Positions 25,300-35,715 of a stretch of DNA of 64,000 nt are shown piece after piece; the first letter of the stretch is position 1, and each line of letters begins with the position of its first letter. Position numbers and translations under genes: made by a program. The stretch spans positions 372,001 through 436,000 of the forward strand of contig NZ_QVMN01000002.1 of assembly GCF_010501075.1 (NCBI RefSeq). The letters are read 5' to 3'. Below the pieces are notes generated by a model. The model searched no databases. It saw nothing but the letters and a program-made list of their open reading frames with translations, and had not been told where the DNA came from. Origin of the DNA: Dysgonomonas sp. 25. Its GTDB lineage: Bacteria > Bacteroidota > Bacteroidia > Bacteroidales > Dysgonomonadaceae.

Positions 25300-26769
25300 T
25301 TATGAATCCTTCGTCTTATATATAGGTATTATTTTGTTTAACAAAATGTAAAGAAACGCAAATTGTATCGCGCCCATTGGCAGCCAGAAGCGCAAATCTA
25401 TCGGGCTCGCGAAGACCGTAGAGGCATAGTACAGCAACCCGAATATGGTTAATGCCCAAAAGGTTTTCTTCTCACCGGATTCCCATTTCATTCGTTTGCG
25501 GAAGACGATAGCTGCCACACTTACGCAGGCTATTACAATCCATATAATAAGGTGCGAAACGGTTATGGTTTCTGCTACAAATTGTTGGTAAATCGGATGC
25601 TTGGCGCTTTTGTTTGTTTCAACGGGAAGATTATACCATTTGCAGATATTTTCTGCCCTGATGGGCGTATAGCTGCCGATGGGGCCTCGCCTGTCGGGGT
25701 AGAAAATGTGTCTGCTGTTGGGCAGATAATAATGCTGCATAAACAATAGCGGATGTTTCCTGATGAGGTAGGTGCCGTAGTCCTTGTATAATCCGCTCCC
25801 TAACTTTACCCACGAAGTAGCATATGGCGTTTGCGTTTGCTGCATATAATAAAACATATATTGTTTCAGCGGGAGTTCGTTGGTCCACATAAAGGCAAAA
25901 GTCGGGCCGTTGCTTGTCTTCTCTGATATCACGTCCTTGTGCATCAGCATAACGTAATGCAGTTCTTGCATACGGCGGTCTTTTATATCTTCCGGCTTGA
26001 TATCGGTGTAAGGAATGACGTGCATCCCGTTGTTAGCCATCTGCCAGCCGTCGAACCCTGTCGAAAACTGATCCAATCCTGTCGTTTCCTTCATGCTGTT
26101 CCTGATTTGCTGGTAGAAAAAACAGGTAACAACTATTGTTGCGGCAATGGAGAACCAGCGCATTTTCCCTTTGATGGTGACAAAGAAAGCTATGAAAAGG
26201 ATAGGGAATATCATTGCCGAATAGCGGATGTGCAGCGTAAACAGTAATAAGATGGAAAAAAAGATAAGTGCTCCCCAGCTTTGTTTCTTCAAAACGAAAA
26301 TGAAGGCTGCCAACAGCATATATACCATAGCAGCAAAGAGCAAGTCGCTCAGCATCGTGTTTGCCATGTAAAAGGCACAAGGGCTGAAAACGAAAAAGAG
26401 GAGCATCCCGTACCATACCCATTTATTGGCGGGGCGGAAGAAGTATTTTATAGTGAAAGCAAAGACTGATGCCGAAATAAAGTATACCAGCATTTGCGTT
26501 ACGAATATAGCATGTATACTCGACGAGAAAGCATGTACTATCTGCAGGAAAAAAGAATACCCGAAAGGCCTGTAAAATATAAAAGTATCCTCTGCCGCTG
26601 CCGACACATAAGTTGCCGAATCCTCTATGGTAGCGGGGTAGGGATAACAGATTTTGATTACTACAAAACCGATTATGCACGATAGGAGAAGGATAAGCCA
26701 ATCTGTCCGTTGCTCTTTCGATTTCAGGTATTTGCGGAACGAAATGCCATTCGTTGTATCTGCTTTCAT
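25300..26769 (-). CDS. Polytopic membrane protein, probable PMT-like glycosyltransferase
   Basis: 489 residues. There are about nine to ten membrane segments: one at about 28-45, a periplasmic loop with TIEDSATYVSAAAED (about 50-65) whose acidic residues sit where PMT and ArnT proteins bind the lipid donor, and more segments to about 225. A large outward loop at about 230-400 follows (FSTGFDGWQMANNGMHVIPY), then three more segments. MANTMLSDLLFAAMVY and LHIRYSAMIFPILFIAFF are typical of this superfamily. The sugar donor and acceptor are unknown. It precedes the other membrane protein by 49 bases. Confidence 0.68.
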   Translation of the reverse strand: MKADTTNGISFRKYLKSKEQRTDWLILLLSCIIGFVVIKICYPYPATIEDSATYVSAAAEDTFIFYRPFGYSFFLQIVHAFSSSIHAIFVTQMLVYFISASVFAFTIKYFFRPANKWVWYGMLLFFVFSPCAFYMANTMLSDLLFAAMVYMLLAAFIFVLKKQSWGALIFFSILLLFTLHIRYSAMIFPILFIAFFVTIKGKMRWFSIAATIVVTCFFYQQIRNSMKETTGLDQFSTGFDGWQMANNGMHVIPYTDIKPEDIKDRRMQELHYVMLMHKDVISEKTSNGPTFAFMWTNELPLKQYMFYYMQQTQTPYATSWVKLGSGLYKDYGTYLIRKHPLLFMQHYYLPNSRHIFYPDRRGPIGSYTPIRAENICKWYNLPVETNKSAKHPIYQQFVAETITVSHLIIWIVIACVSVAAIVFRKRMKWESGEKKTFWALTIFGLLYYASTVFASPIDLRFWLPMGAIQFAFLYILLNKIIPIYKTKDS

Positions 26770-26809
26770 ATAATTGAGGTGGAGGTTTTTTTGATGGGAG
26801 ATTTATAGA

Positions 26810-26848
26810 AAAGAAGGACTACTCGCCATATTGAAATAGTCCTTCTTT
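26810..26848 (-). terminator. Terminator after the carboxynorspermidine-type dehydrogenase gene
   Basis: AAAGAAGGACTA (26810-26821) pairs perfectly with TAGTCCTTCTTT (26837-26848) around a 15-base loop. It lies 8 bases past the stop codon at 26856. The tail is T-rich rather than a pure T run on the minus strand. Confidence 0.72.
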
Positions 26849-26855
26849 AAATTAT

Positions 26856-28049
26856 TTAGACTTCTAAATTGATGTCGAATTTTTCGTGCCAAGGAAGTCC
26901 TTGCTTATTCATTTGCTCCATAAACGGGTCGGGATCGAATTCCTCTACGTTGAACACACCCGGTTTGCGCCATTTACCCTGCATGAACAGCATCGCGCCG
27001 ATAGTTGCCGGAACACCCGTCGTATAACTTACGCCCTGTGCGCCTGTTTCTTTATAAGCAGCCTCGTGCGAGCAGTTGTTGTATACATAGTAAGTGCGTT
27101 CTTTGCCATCTTTCAATCCGCGTATGCGGCAACCGATAGAGGTCATACCCGTATAATTTTCTCCCAGTTCGCCCGGATCAGGTAATACCGCTTTCAGGAA
27201 TTGGATAGGAACTATCTCAACACCATTGTATATAACCGGATCGATGCGTGCCATACCTATATTCTGTATCACGCGCAAGTGTGTCAGGTATTCCTGCCCG
27301 AAAGTCATCCAGAAGCGTGCCCGTTTGAGGGTAGGGTAGTTCTTGACGAGCGATTCCAACTCTTCGTGATAGATAACATACGACTCTTTCGGCCCGATTT
27401 CGGGATAATCGATCGGCTTATGTATTTCGTGCGGTTCGGTTTCCACCCATTTGCCGTTTTCCCAATACTTACCTTTCTGGGTAACCTCGCGGATATTGAT
27501 TTCGGGGTTGAAATTAGTGGCAAAGGCCTTGCCATGATCCCCGGCATTGCAGTCTACAATATCGAGATATTGCATCTCATCGAAATAATGTTTGGCGGCA
27601 TAAGCTGTGAAAACACTTGTTGCACCCGGGTCGAATCCGCATCCGAGTATGGCAGTCAATCCGGCTTCTTTGAAGCGGTCTTGGTATGCCCATTGCCATT
27701 TATATTCGTATTTAGCTTCATCTTTAGGCTCATAATTGGCTGTGTCGAGATAATTGACACCGCAAGCCAGACAAGCATCCATGATGGTCAGATCCTGATA
27801 AGGCAATGCTACATTGATCACCAATTCGGGTTTATGTTTTTTGAATAAGTTAATTAACTCTTCCACATTATCGGCATCAACCTGATCGGTTTGTATTTTA
27901 TTGCCGCCTATTTTGGCCGCAATGGCATCGCACTTTGCTTTAGTCCTGCTGGCAAGAACGATTTCGGTGAATACGTCGCTGTTTTGCGCCACTTTGTACG
28001 CTACTACCGTGCCTACACCTCCTGCGCCTATGATTAAAACTTTTCCCAT
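26856..28049 (-). CDS. Saccharopine dehydrogenase family protein, probable carboxynorspermidine synthase
   Basis: 397 residues. It begins with the Rossmann motif KVLIIGAGGVGTVVAYKVAQ. In the order of the family: SRTKAKCDAIAAKIG, VDADNVEELINLFKKHKPEL, VINVALPYQD, GVNYLDTANYEPKDEAKYEY, and ILGCGFDPGATSVFTAYAAK. These fit the Lys1/LYS9-like enzymes that Bacteroidetes use to join aspartate semialdehyde to a diamine with NADPH (carboxy(nor)spermidine dehydrogenase), a step of spermidine synthesis. It faces the atp operon across 368 bases and has a -7 element and a nearby inverted repeat. Confidence 0.85.
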   Translation of the reverse strand: MGKVLIIGAGGVGTVVAYKVAQNSDVFTEIVLASRTKAKCDAIAAKIGGNKIQTDQVDADNVEELINLFKKHKPELVINVALPYQDLTIMDACLACGVNYLDTANYEPKDEAKYEYKWQWAYQDRFKEAGLTAILGCGFDPGATSVFTAYAAKHYFDEMQYLDIVDCNAGDHGKAFATNFNPEINIREVTQKGKYWENGKWVETEPHEIHKPIDYPEIGPKESYVIYHEELESLVKNYPTLKRARFWMTFGQEYLTHLRVIQNIGMARIDPVIYNGVEIVPIQFLKAVLPDPGELGENYTGMTSIGCRIRGLKDGKERTYYVYNNCSHEAAYKETGAQGVSYTTGVPATIGAMLFMQGKWRKPGVFNVEEFDPDPFMEQMNKQGLPWHEKFDINLEV

Positions 28050-28122
28050 TTCTGTTTTATCTTTTTAACATTTTAGTTACCCACTGTTAATTAAAACTAA
28101 GTGTACTTAGTTTTTTCTTTTG

Positions 28123-28130
28123 CAAAAGTA
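28123..28130 (-). promoter_or_regulatory. -7 element for the carboxynorspermidine-type gene
   Basis: Minus strand TACTTTTG matches TAnnTTTG. The transcript would start near 28117, just ahead of the inverted repeat at 28093-28114, which would then be the first bases of the leader. Confidence 0.5.
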
Positions 28131-28151
28131 AAATTAAAAATTTATATTCTG

Positions 28152-28159
28152 TATATTTG
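28152..28159 (+). promoter_or_regulatory. -7 element, candidate for the atp operon
   Basis: TATATTTG matches TAnnTTTG. A start near 28165 would give a leader of about 250 bases before atpD that contains the palindrome. No good -33 TTTG is at the right distance, so another promoter may be used. Confidence 0.4.
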
Positions 28160-28272
28160 CTGAGCATTTCAAAAAAAGAATATGCTTCTTTGATAAAAAC
28201 GGTCGATCTTCAACCTTTATTCATCTAAAAATCCTAAATTAGCGAATTTAGTATATTGAATCCGAATTTGCA

Positions 28273-28288
28273 ATATCTTCGAAGATAT
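28273..28288. promoter_or_regulatory. Perfect 16-base palindrome upstream of atpD
   Basis: ATATCTTCGAAGATAT is identical on both strands. It is 130 bases before atpD in the presumed leader, where it could be an operator or fold as a hairpin in RNA. Confidence 0.45.
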
Positions 28289-28345
28289 ATCTGTAAATTC
28301 TATGGGTTGCATTGAATAGTTTTTATATAAACCTTTTCGTGATAG

Positions 28346-29929
<1,584 letters not shown>

Positions 29930-29939
29930 ATAAAAGACT

Positions 29940-30188
29940 ATGAATAATCAGGAATTACAATTAAATATTATATCGCCGGAGAAAAAGTTATTCTCGGGGG
30001 CAGTTACATCTGTTGTGATTCCCGGGATTTCAGGACTTTTCGGTGTATATGCCAATCACGCGCCATTGGTATCGCCTATGACTGCCGGAGTAATCACTTA
30101 CACCACCGCAGGCAAGGAAGAAACCATCGAAGTGAAAGGCGGCGTAGCCGAAGTGAATCAGAATGTTGTAACTATCTGCGTATCTTGA
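29940..30188 (+). CDS. atpC: F1 ATP synthase subunit epsilon, short form
   Basis: 82 residues. Only the N-terminal beta sandwich is present: LQLNIISPEKKLFSGAVTSV, IPGISGLFGVYANHAPLVSP and EETIEVKGGVAEVNQNVVTI. The C-terminal pair of inhibitory helices seen in longer epsilon subunits is missing. It follows atpD by 10 bases and its TGA overlaps the next ATG by one base (TGATG). Unlike in proteobacteria it comes second, not last, in the operon. Confidence 0.93.
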   Translation: MNNQELQLNIISPEKKLFSGAVTSVVIPGISGLFGVYANHAPLVSPMTAGVITYTTAGKEETIEVKGGVAEVNQNVVTICVS

Positions 30189-30598
30189 TGAATTTACTAA
30201 AGATAAGGTTGATCTCAGGAATGGTTGGCTACGCTTTGGTTGCAGGGGCGATAGTCGCAGCAGTATTGAACCATTTGCAACATATGATCAGCTGGAGTTC
30301 TTTTTTTGCAATTATACTCTTTTTTCTGTTTGTCGAAGTGGTGAATATCCAATTGGTATCGGCGGGCAGCCAGAAAAAAGATAAGAAGAAACTGATCAAC
30401 ATTTATATGTTGACGAAGGTTATAAAAGTAGTGCTTTCTTTGTTTTTTGTGCTGTTTTATGTTATTCTGAACAAAGGAAGCGACCTGAAAACCTTTATAA
30501 TAGTATTTGTTGTTTTTTATATATTGTTTCTTTTAGCCGAATTATTCGCTTTTTCGAGGATAGAGAAACATATTAAAGCAAATGAGAATAATGAATAA
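30188..30598 (+). CDS. AtpI-like membrane protein of the atp operon
   Basis: 136 residues from the ATG at 30188, which overlaps the atpC stop by one base; a TTG three bases earlier is less likely. Four hydrophobic segments at about 13-32, 40-55, 78-97 and 100-120. It has the size and position of AtpI/UncI-type helpers of c-ring assembly, but its sequence (FFAIILFFLFVEVVNIQLVS) is not close to the well-known ones. The end overlaps the start of atpB. Function is inferred from location and topology. Confidence 0.65.
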   Translation: MNLLKIRLISGMVGYALVAGAIVAAVLNHLQHMISWSSFFAIILFFLFVEVVNIQLVSAGSQKKDKKKLINIYMLTKVIKVVLSLFFVLFYVILNKGSDLKTFIIVFVVFYILFLLAELFAFSRIEKHIKANENNE

Positions 30599-31685
30599 TT
30601 ATCTGAAATATATTGTACTGACCTGTGTGTTATTGATGGCTTCTCTGCCTTCAGTATATGCCGCAGGAGGTACAAGCGAAGACGGGAAAGTAGATGTAAC
30701 CGGCATGGTAATGGATCACGTGAGCGACGGCTACGAGTGGCATATCGCTACGTGGAACGATACGCATATCAGTATCCCGTTACCTGTTATCTTATACAGT
30801 GAGCAAACCGGATTTCACACGTTCCTTTCGTCACATTTCCACCACGGAACAGAAGCCTATAATGGCTTTTATATAGCCCAGTCGGGAGATTATAAAGGTA
30901 AAATTGTAGAAAAAAATGCTGCTGGAGAAGAAATTCGCCCGTGGGATATTTCCATTACAAAAAATACATTGTCCTTGATGATGGGTAGTATATTGCTCCT
31001 TATCATTATATTGGGTGTAGCGCGTTGGTACAAGAAAAACAGTAAATCGGAAGTGCCTGTAGCACCAAAAGGCTTTGTCGGCTTTATGGAGATGTTTATC
31101 ATGGATTTGGTTGATAATATGATCAAGCCATGTATCGGTAAGAATTACCGGAAATTTACACCCTACTTGTTGACAGCGTTTTTCTTTATCTTCCTGAATA
31201 ACTTGATGGGATTGATTCCTATCTTTCCGGGAGGAGCGAATGTAACGGGTAATATTTCGGTAACTGTTGTTCTGGCATTATTTACTTTCTTTATGGTAAA
31301 CTTTTTCGGAACAAAAGAATATTGGAAAGAGATCTTTTGGCCTGATGTTCCGGTATGGTTGAAGTCTCCCATCATGCCGATTATGCCTGTAATTGAGTTG
31401 GTAGGAGTATTTACCAAGCCATTCGCCTTGATGATCCGTCTTTTTGCGAATATCTTGGCAGGTCACTCGATTGTATTGGGATTGATGAGTTTGATATTCG
31501 TTACCGCAAGTATGGGAGCGGCAGTATCCGGCTCAATGACTTTTGTCTCGGTGCTGATGACGATTTTTATGAATATTGTAGAATTATTGGTTGCTTATAT
31601 CCAGGCATATGTATTTACTATGTTGTCGGCTGTCTTTATTGGTCTGGCACAGGTAGAACCACATCATGCCAAAGAAAAACATTGA
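30582..31685 (+). CDS. atpB: Fo ATP synthase subunit a
   Basis: Up to 367 residues; the ATG at 30591 is an equally good start, giving MNNYLKYIVLTCVLLMASLP, a signal peptide ending near YAAGG. About 110 outward residues with many His (SSHFHHGTEAYN) precede the membrane body, a long N-terminal form common in Bacteroidetes. The body has MIKPCIGKNYRKFTPYLLTA, FLNNLMGLIPIFPGG and FALMIRLFANILAGHSIVLG, which includes the essential Arg facing the c-ring. It conducts ions between the two half channels. It overlaps the upstream gene by 8-17 bases. Confidence 0.95.
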   Translation: MRIMNNYLKYIVLTCVLLMASLPSVYAAGGTSEDGKVDVTGMVMDHVSDGYEWHIATWNDTHISIPLPVILYSEQTGFHTFLSSHFHHGTEAYNGFYIAQSGDYKGKIVEKNAAGEEIRPWDISITKNTLSLMMGSILLLIIILGVARWYKKNSKSEVPVAPKGFVGFMEMFIMDLVDNMIKPCIGKNYRKFTPYLLTAFFFIFLNNLMGLIPIFPGGANVTGNISVTVVLALFTFFMVNFFGTKEYWKEIFWPDVPVWLKSPIMPIMPVIELVGVFTKPFALMIRLFANILAGHSIVLGLMSLIFVTASMGAAVSGSMTFVSVLMTIFMNIVELLVAYIQAYVFTMLSAVFIGLAQVEPHHAKEKH

Positions 31686-31742
31686 TACGGAAAAAATAAA
31701 ATATTGAAAATAAATTAAATCGTTTAAATAACTAAAAATTAG

Positions 31743-32009
<267 letters not shown>

Positions 32010-32025
32010 TGAATAACAGAAAAAT

Positions 32026-32526
32026 ATGCAATTATTAAAACCTGAATTTGGTCTTGTATTCTGGATGCTGTTATGCTTCGGCGTGGTATTCTTTGTACTT
32101 GCTAAATACGGATTCCCCGTTATCACCAAAATGGTGAACGACCGTAAAGCGTACATCGACGATTCGCTCGAAGCGGCTCACAAAGCCAATGAACAACTGG
32201 CATCGATAAAACAACAGAGCGAAGAAATTCTCTCATCGGCGAAGACTGAACAGGGCAAAATCTTGAAAGAAGCAGCCGAAACGCGCGACCGCATTATTGC
32301 TGAGGCGCGCGATCAGGCTAAAGCTGCGGGACAAAAAGAATTGGACGAAATCCGCCTGCAAATACAAGCCGAAAAGGAACAGGCTATCCGCGACATCCGT
32401 CGTCAGGTAGCCGAACTTTCGGTAGACGTAGCGCAGAAAGTGCTCCGCGATTCTTTGAAGGACCCTAAAGAACAAATGTCAATGATTGATCGCTTAGTTG
32501 ATGAGGCTCTCGTATCTAAATCTTAA
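32026..32526 (+). CDS. atpF: Fo ATP synthase subunit b
   Basis: 166 residues. One N-terminal membrane helix (about 5-27, [20 protein letters not shown]), then a long charged coiled coil ([20 protein letters not shown]) that forms the outer stalk, ending with [19 protein letters not shown], which binds subunit delta. It follows atpE by 16 bases and precedes atpH by 6. Confidence 0.95.
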   Translation: MQLLKPEFGLVFWMLLCFGVVFFVLAKYGFPVITKMVNDRKAYIDDSLEAAHKANEQLASIKQQSEEILSSAKTEQGKILKEAAETRDRIIAEARDQAKAAGQKELDEIRLQIQAEKEQAIRDIRRQVAELSVDVAQKVLRDSLKDPKEQMSMIDRLVDEALVSKS

Positions 32527-32532
32527 TGAGTT

Positions 32533-33084
32533 ATGAATGTAGGAATGATTTCGAAGCGATATGCTAAAGCATTGCTGGAATATGCAATAGACGAAAAATC
32601 CGAAGACAAGGTGTATTCGGAGATGAAACTGTTGGCAAAACAATTTGCTGCTGTTCCGCGGTTGCGTATGGCGATGGATAATCCTACGCTGGCTGTGCAA
32701 GATAAGTTGAGTCTGGTGAAGGCTGCGCTCGACAACAAAACGACTCCTGTATTCGATAATTTTGTCCAACTCGTGCTCAAACAACGCCGGGAATCCTATC
32801 TGCAATCGATGGCGCTTTCCTATGGCGACTTGTATTGCGAGTTGAAACATATCAATACCGGTCGTTTGGTCACGGCTACGCCTGTCGATAAAAAGATTGC
32901 GGACAAGATGAAAGCATTGGTGCAGCAGGTGAAACAGGGCGATATCGACTTCGAGTCGGCTGTCGACCCCGATATAGAAGGCGGTTTTGTCCTCTATTTC
33001 GATACCTACCGCTACGATGCCAGCGTGCGCACGCAGCTCAACAGGATAAAACAACAACTTATGGCCGACAATGCCCAATCGTAA
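32533..33084 (+). CDS. atpH: F1 ATP synthase subunit delta
   Basis: 183 residues. Typical OSCP/delta pattern: GMISKRYAKALLEYAIDEKS at the start, AMDNPTLAVQDKLSLVKAAL in the helical N-domain, and in the C-domain LVTATPVDKKIADKMKALVQ with DPDIEGGFVLYF (GG-F motif). It links the stator to the top of the alpha-beta head. Spacing of 6 bases after atpF and 33 before atpA supports one transcript. Confidence 0.95.
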   Translation: MNVGMISKRYAKALLEYAIDEKSEDKVYSEMKLLAKQFAAVPRLRMAMDNPTLAVQDKLSLVKAALDNKTTPVFDNFVQLVLKQRRESYLQSMALSYGDLYCELKHINTGRLVTATPVDKKIADKMKALVQQVKQGDIDFESAVDPDIEGGFVLYFDTYRYDASVRTQLNRIKQQLMADNAQS

Positions 33085-33117
33085 CTTATACTCATAATGT
33101 ATAATTAAAGAAAAATT

Positions 33118-34704
33118 ATGTCTGAAAATATAAAAGCCAGCGAAGTCTCCGAAATATTGAAAATGCAATTGGAGAAAATCGACAGCCAGGTTCAGTTCGA
33201 CGAGGTTGGTACGGTTCTCTATGTCGGAGACGGAGTTATTCGTGTATATGGGCTGAAAAATGCAGAGGCAAACGAATTGCTCGAGTTCGACAACGGCATC
33301 CGTGCTGTGGTGATGAACCTCGAGGAAGACAATGTCGGAGCTGTGTTGTTAGGCCCGTCGGATCAGATTAAAGAAGGATTTACCGTGAAACGTACCGGAC
33401 GCATTGCCTCTATCAAGGTAGGCGATGGTATGCTGGGGCGTGTAATTACTCCTTTCGGTGATCCGTTAGACGGTAAAGGCCCGATTACAGGCGAGATGCT
33501 GGAAATGCCGCTGGAGCGTAAAGCGCCGGGGGTACTCTATCGTCAGCCCGTAACGCAACCTTTACAGACAGGTATCAAAGCGATAGACTCGATGATACCT
33601 ATCGGAAAAGGACAACGCGAGTTGATTATCGGTGACCGCCAGACGGGTAAAACATCTATCGCCATCGATACTATCATAAACCAGAAAGCCGCTTACGAAG
33701 CCGGCAATCCGGTGTATTGTATCTATGTGGCTATCGGTCAGAAAGCATCTACCGTAGCCAATATCGTGCAGACACTCAAGGATAAAGGGGCGATGGACTA
33801 CACCATCGTTGTCTCCGGTACAGCTGCCGAACCTGCTGCCGTGCAGTATTTCGCAGCCTTTGCAGGAGCATCTATCGGCGAGTATTTCCGCGATACCGGC
33901 CGTCATGCCTTAGTCGTTTACGATGACTTGTCCAAGCAGGCGGTAGCCTATCGCGAGGTGTCGTTAATTCTTCGCCGTCCTCCGGGACGTGAGGCCTATC
34001 CGGGTGATATATTCTACCTTCACTCTCGCCTACTTGAGCGTGCTGCCAAAATTATCGGCCAGCAAGAGGTCGCAGAGCAAATGAACGACCTTCCGGACGA
34101 CTTGAAAGGAAAAGTCAAAGGTGGCGGTTCGCTTACGGCTTTGCCTATTATCGAAACGCAGGCGGGTGACGTATCGGCTTATATCCCGACGAACGTAATT
34201 TCGATTACCGACGGACAGATATTCCTCGATGTGGACTTGTTCAACTCGGGACTTCGCCCTGCGATTGACGTAGGTATCTCTGTATCCCGTGTGGGAGGCT
34301 CGGCTCAGATAAAAGCGATGAAGAAGGTTGCCGGAACATTGAAAATAGATCAGGCTCAATACCGCGAACTGGAGGCATTTGCCAAATTCGGTAGCGATAT
34401 GGACCCCGTTACGGCAATGACCATCAATAAAGGGCAGAAGAATACGCAGTTGCTTGTTCAGCCGCAACATTCGCCTATGCCGGTAGAGAAACAGATTGCT
34501 ATCCTCTATTGTGGTACGCATGGTCTGTTGAAGGATGTACCTACGGAAATGGTGCTCGATTTTGAGAAAGCATTTTTGCGCAACCTCGAGATGAATCACC
34601 AGCAAGATGTGTTGGATGTGCTGAGGTCGGGTAAAATCGACGAGTCGGTTGAGAAAATATTGGAGAAAGTAGCAGACGATACTGCAGCTCTATATAAAAA
34701 TTAG
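33118..34704 (+). CDS. atpA: F1 ATP synthase subunit alpha
   Basis: 528 residues. The P-loop [20 protein letters not shown] (about 171-190) and the arginine-finger region of [20 protein letters not shown], with INVIS-like [19 protein letters not shown], are typical alpha. It forms the non-catalytic sites of the hexamer. [16 protein letters not shown] beta-barrel leads the chain. The gene lies between atpH and atpG with short gaps. Confidence 0.97.
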   Translation: MSENIKASEVSEILKMQLEKIDSQVQFDEVGTVLYVGDGVIRVYGLKNAEANELLEFDNGIRAVVMNLEEDNVGAVLLGPSDQIKEGFTVKRTGRIASIKVGDGMLGRVITPFGDPLDGKGPITGEMLEMPLERKAPGVLYRQPVTQPLQTGIKAIDSMIPIGKGQRELIIGDRQTGKTSIAIDTIINQKAAYEAGNPVYCIYVAIGQKASTVANIVQTLKDKGAMDYTIVVSGTAAEPAAVQYFAAFAGASIGEYFRDTGRHALVVYDDLSKQAVAYREVSLILRRPPGREAYPGDIFYLHSRLLERAAKIIGQQEVAEQMNDLPDDLKGKVKGGGSLTALPIIETQAGDVSAYIPTNVISITDGQIFLDVDLFNSGLRPAIDVGISVSRVGGSAQIKAMKKVAGTLKIDQAQYRELEAFAKFGSDMDPVTAMTINKGQKNTQLLVQPQHSPMPVEKQIAILYCGTHGLLKDVPTEMVLDFEKAFLRNLEMNHQQDVLDVLRSGKIDESVEKILEKVADDTAALYKN

Positions 34705-34711
34705 TTGAATT

Positions 34712-35596
34712 ATGGCATCTTTGAAGGAAATAAAAGGCAGGATAAACTCGGTACGGAGCACACGTAAGATTACGTCGGCTATGAAGATGATTGCATCGGC
34801 TAAGTTGCGTAAGGCACAGACGGCTATCACGAACTTTTTGCCTTATCAGGAAAAGCTGGATGCCATCTTGAACCGTCTGCTGTCTTCGGATACTTCCTAC
34901 GATTCGCCTTTCATCGCGAAACGCGAGGTAAAGCGCGTCGGTATTGTTGCTTTTTCTTCCAATTCGAGTATGTGTGGTGGCTTCAACTCTAATATTATCA
35001 AGGAGTTCAGGGCAACCTACACGAAATATGAGAATTTAGGAAAGGAAAACATCCTGATATATCCTGTCGGTAAGAAGATTGCCGATGCTGTGAAGAAACT
35101 TCAACTTACGGCGCAAGGCGATTACATCGGAATGGCGGACGCCCCTTCGTATGAGGAGGTGCAGGAATTAGCAAAGGATTTGATAACCAAATTTGCCGGT
35201 GAAGAGGTGGATGAAATCGTACTGATATACTTCCATTTCAAATCTACCGGTTCGCAATTGCTGATGAACAAAGTATACCTGCCTTTCGAATTTGCATCGG
35301 AAGATGAGGTGGCAGAAAAGGATAGCGGCTATCAGCCCGACTATATCTACGAGCCGTCGAAAAAGGAAATTCTGGATTCGTTGATTCCGAATGTTCTTTA
35401 TTCGCGCCTCTTTGCTGCTTTGCTCGATTCCAACGCATCGGAGCATGCTGCCCGTGTGATGGCTATGCAGATTGCTACGGACAACGCTAACGATTTGCTG
35501 TACGATTTGGGTATTCAGTATAATAAAACACGCCAGCAAGCTGTTACAAACGAATTGTTAGATATTATCGGCGGGGCTTCGGCTTTGCAGGGATAA
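34712..35596 (+). CDS. atpG: F1 ATP synthase subunit gamma
   Basis: 294 residues. Both ends show the coiled-coil rotor: MASLKEIKGRINSVRSTRKI and the C-terminal ARVMAMQIATDNANDLLYDL with NKTRQQAVTNELLDIIGGAS. The central globular part has SSNSSMCGGFNSNIIKEF. It couples c-ring rotation to catalysis. It is the last gene of the operon; a hairpin terminator follows at 35623. Confidence 0.96.
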   Translation: MASLKEIKGRINSVRSTRKITSAMKMIASAKLRKAQTAITNFLPYQEKLDAILNRLLSSDTSYDSPFIAKREVKRVGIVAFSSNSSMCGGFNSNIIKEFRATYTKYENLGKENILIYPVGKKIADAVKKLQLTAQGDYIGMADAPSYEEVQELAKDLITKFAGEEVDEIVLIYFHFKSTGSQLLMNKVYLPFEFASEDEVAEKDSGYQPDYIYEPSKKEILDSLIPNVLYSRLFAALLDSNASEHAARVMAMQIATDNANDLLYDLGIQYNKTRQQAVTNELLDIIGGASALQG

Positions 35597-35622
35597 TACA
35601 ATAAACACGCTTATTATCGACG

Positions 35623-35653
35623 AGGGTTGCCGGATTCTTTCCGACAACCTTTG
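35623..35653 (+). terminator. Terminator of the atp operon
   Basis: GGTTGCCGG pairs with CCGACAACC with one internal mismatch and a loop of seven bases; the tail is TTTGTTGTTTG. The tail bases also provide the -33 element of the next promoter. Confidence 0.6.
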
Positions 35654-35680
35654 TTGTTTGTGTTATATTCCTTACTTTTG
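35650..35680 (+). promoter_or_regulatory. Promoter of the acyltransferase gene
   Basis: TTTG (35650-35653), 19 bases, TACTTTTG (35673-35680). Both elements match the Bacteroidetes consensus with normal spacing. The start site would be near 35686, giving a 30-base leader to the ATG at 35716. Confidence 0.7.
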
Positions 35681-35715
35681 GGACTGAATAATAACTTTAA
35701 AAAATCTAATACCCG

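Noticed and set aside
30709-30726. parS site (contains CACGTG)
   Set aside because: The sequence around 30716 has the CACGTG core only; the flanks do not match a parS palindrome and it lies within atpB.
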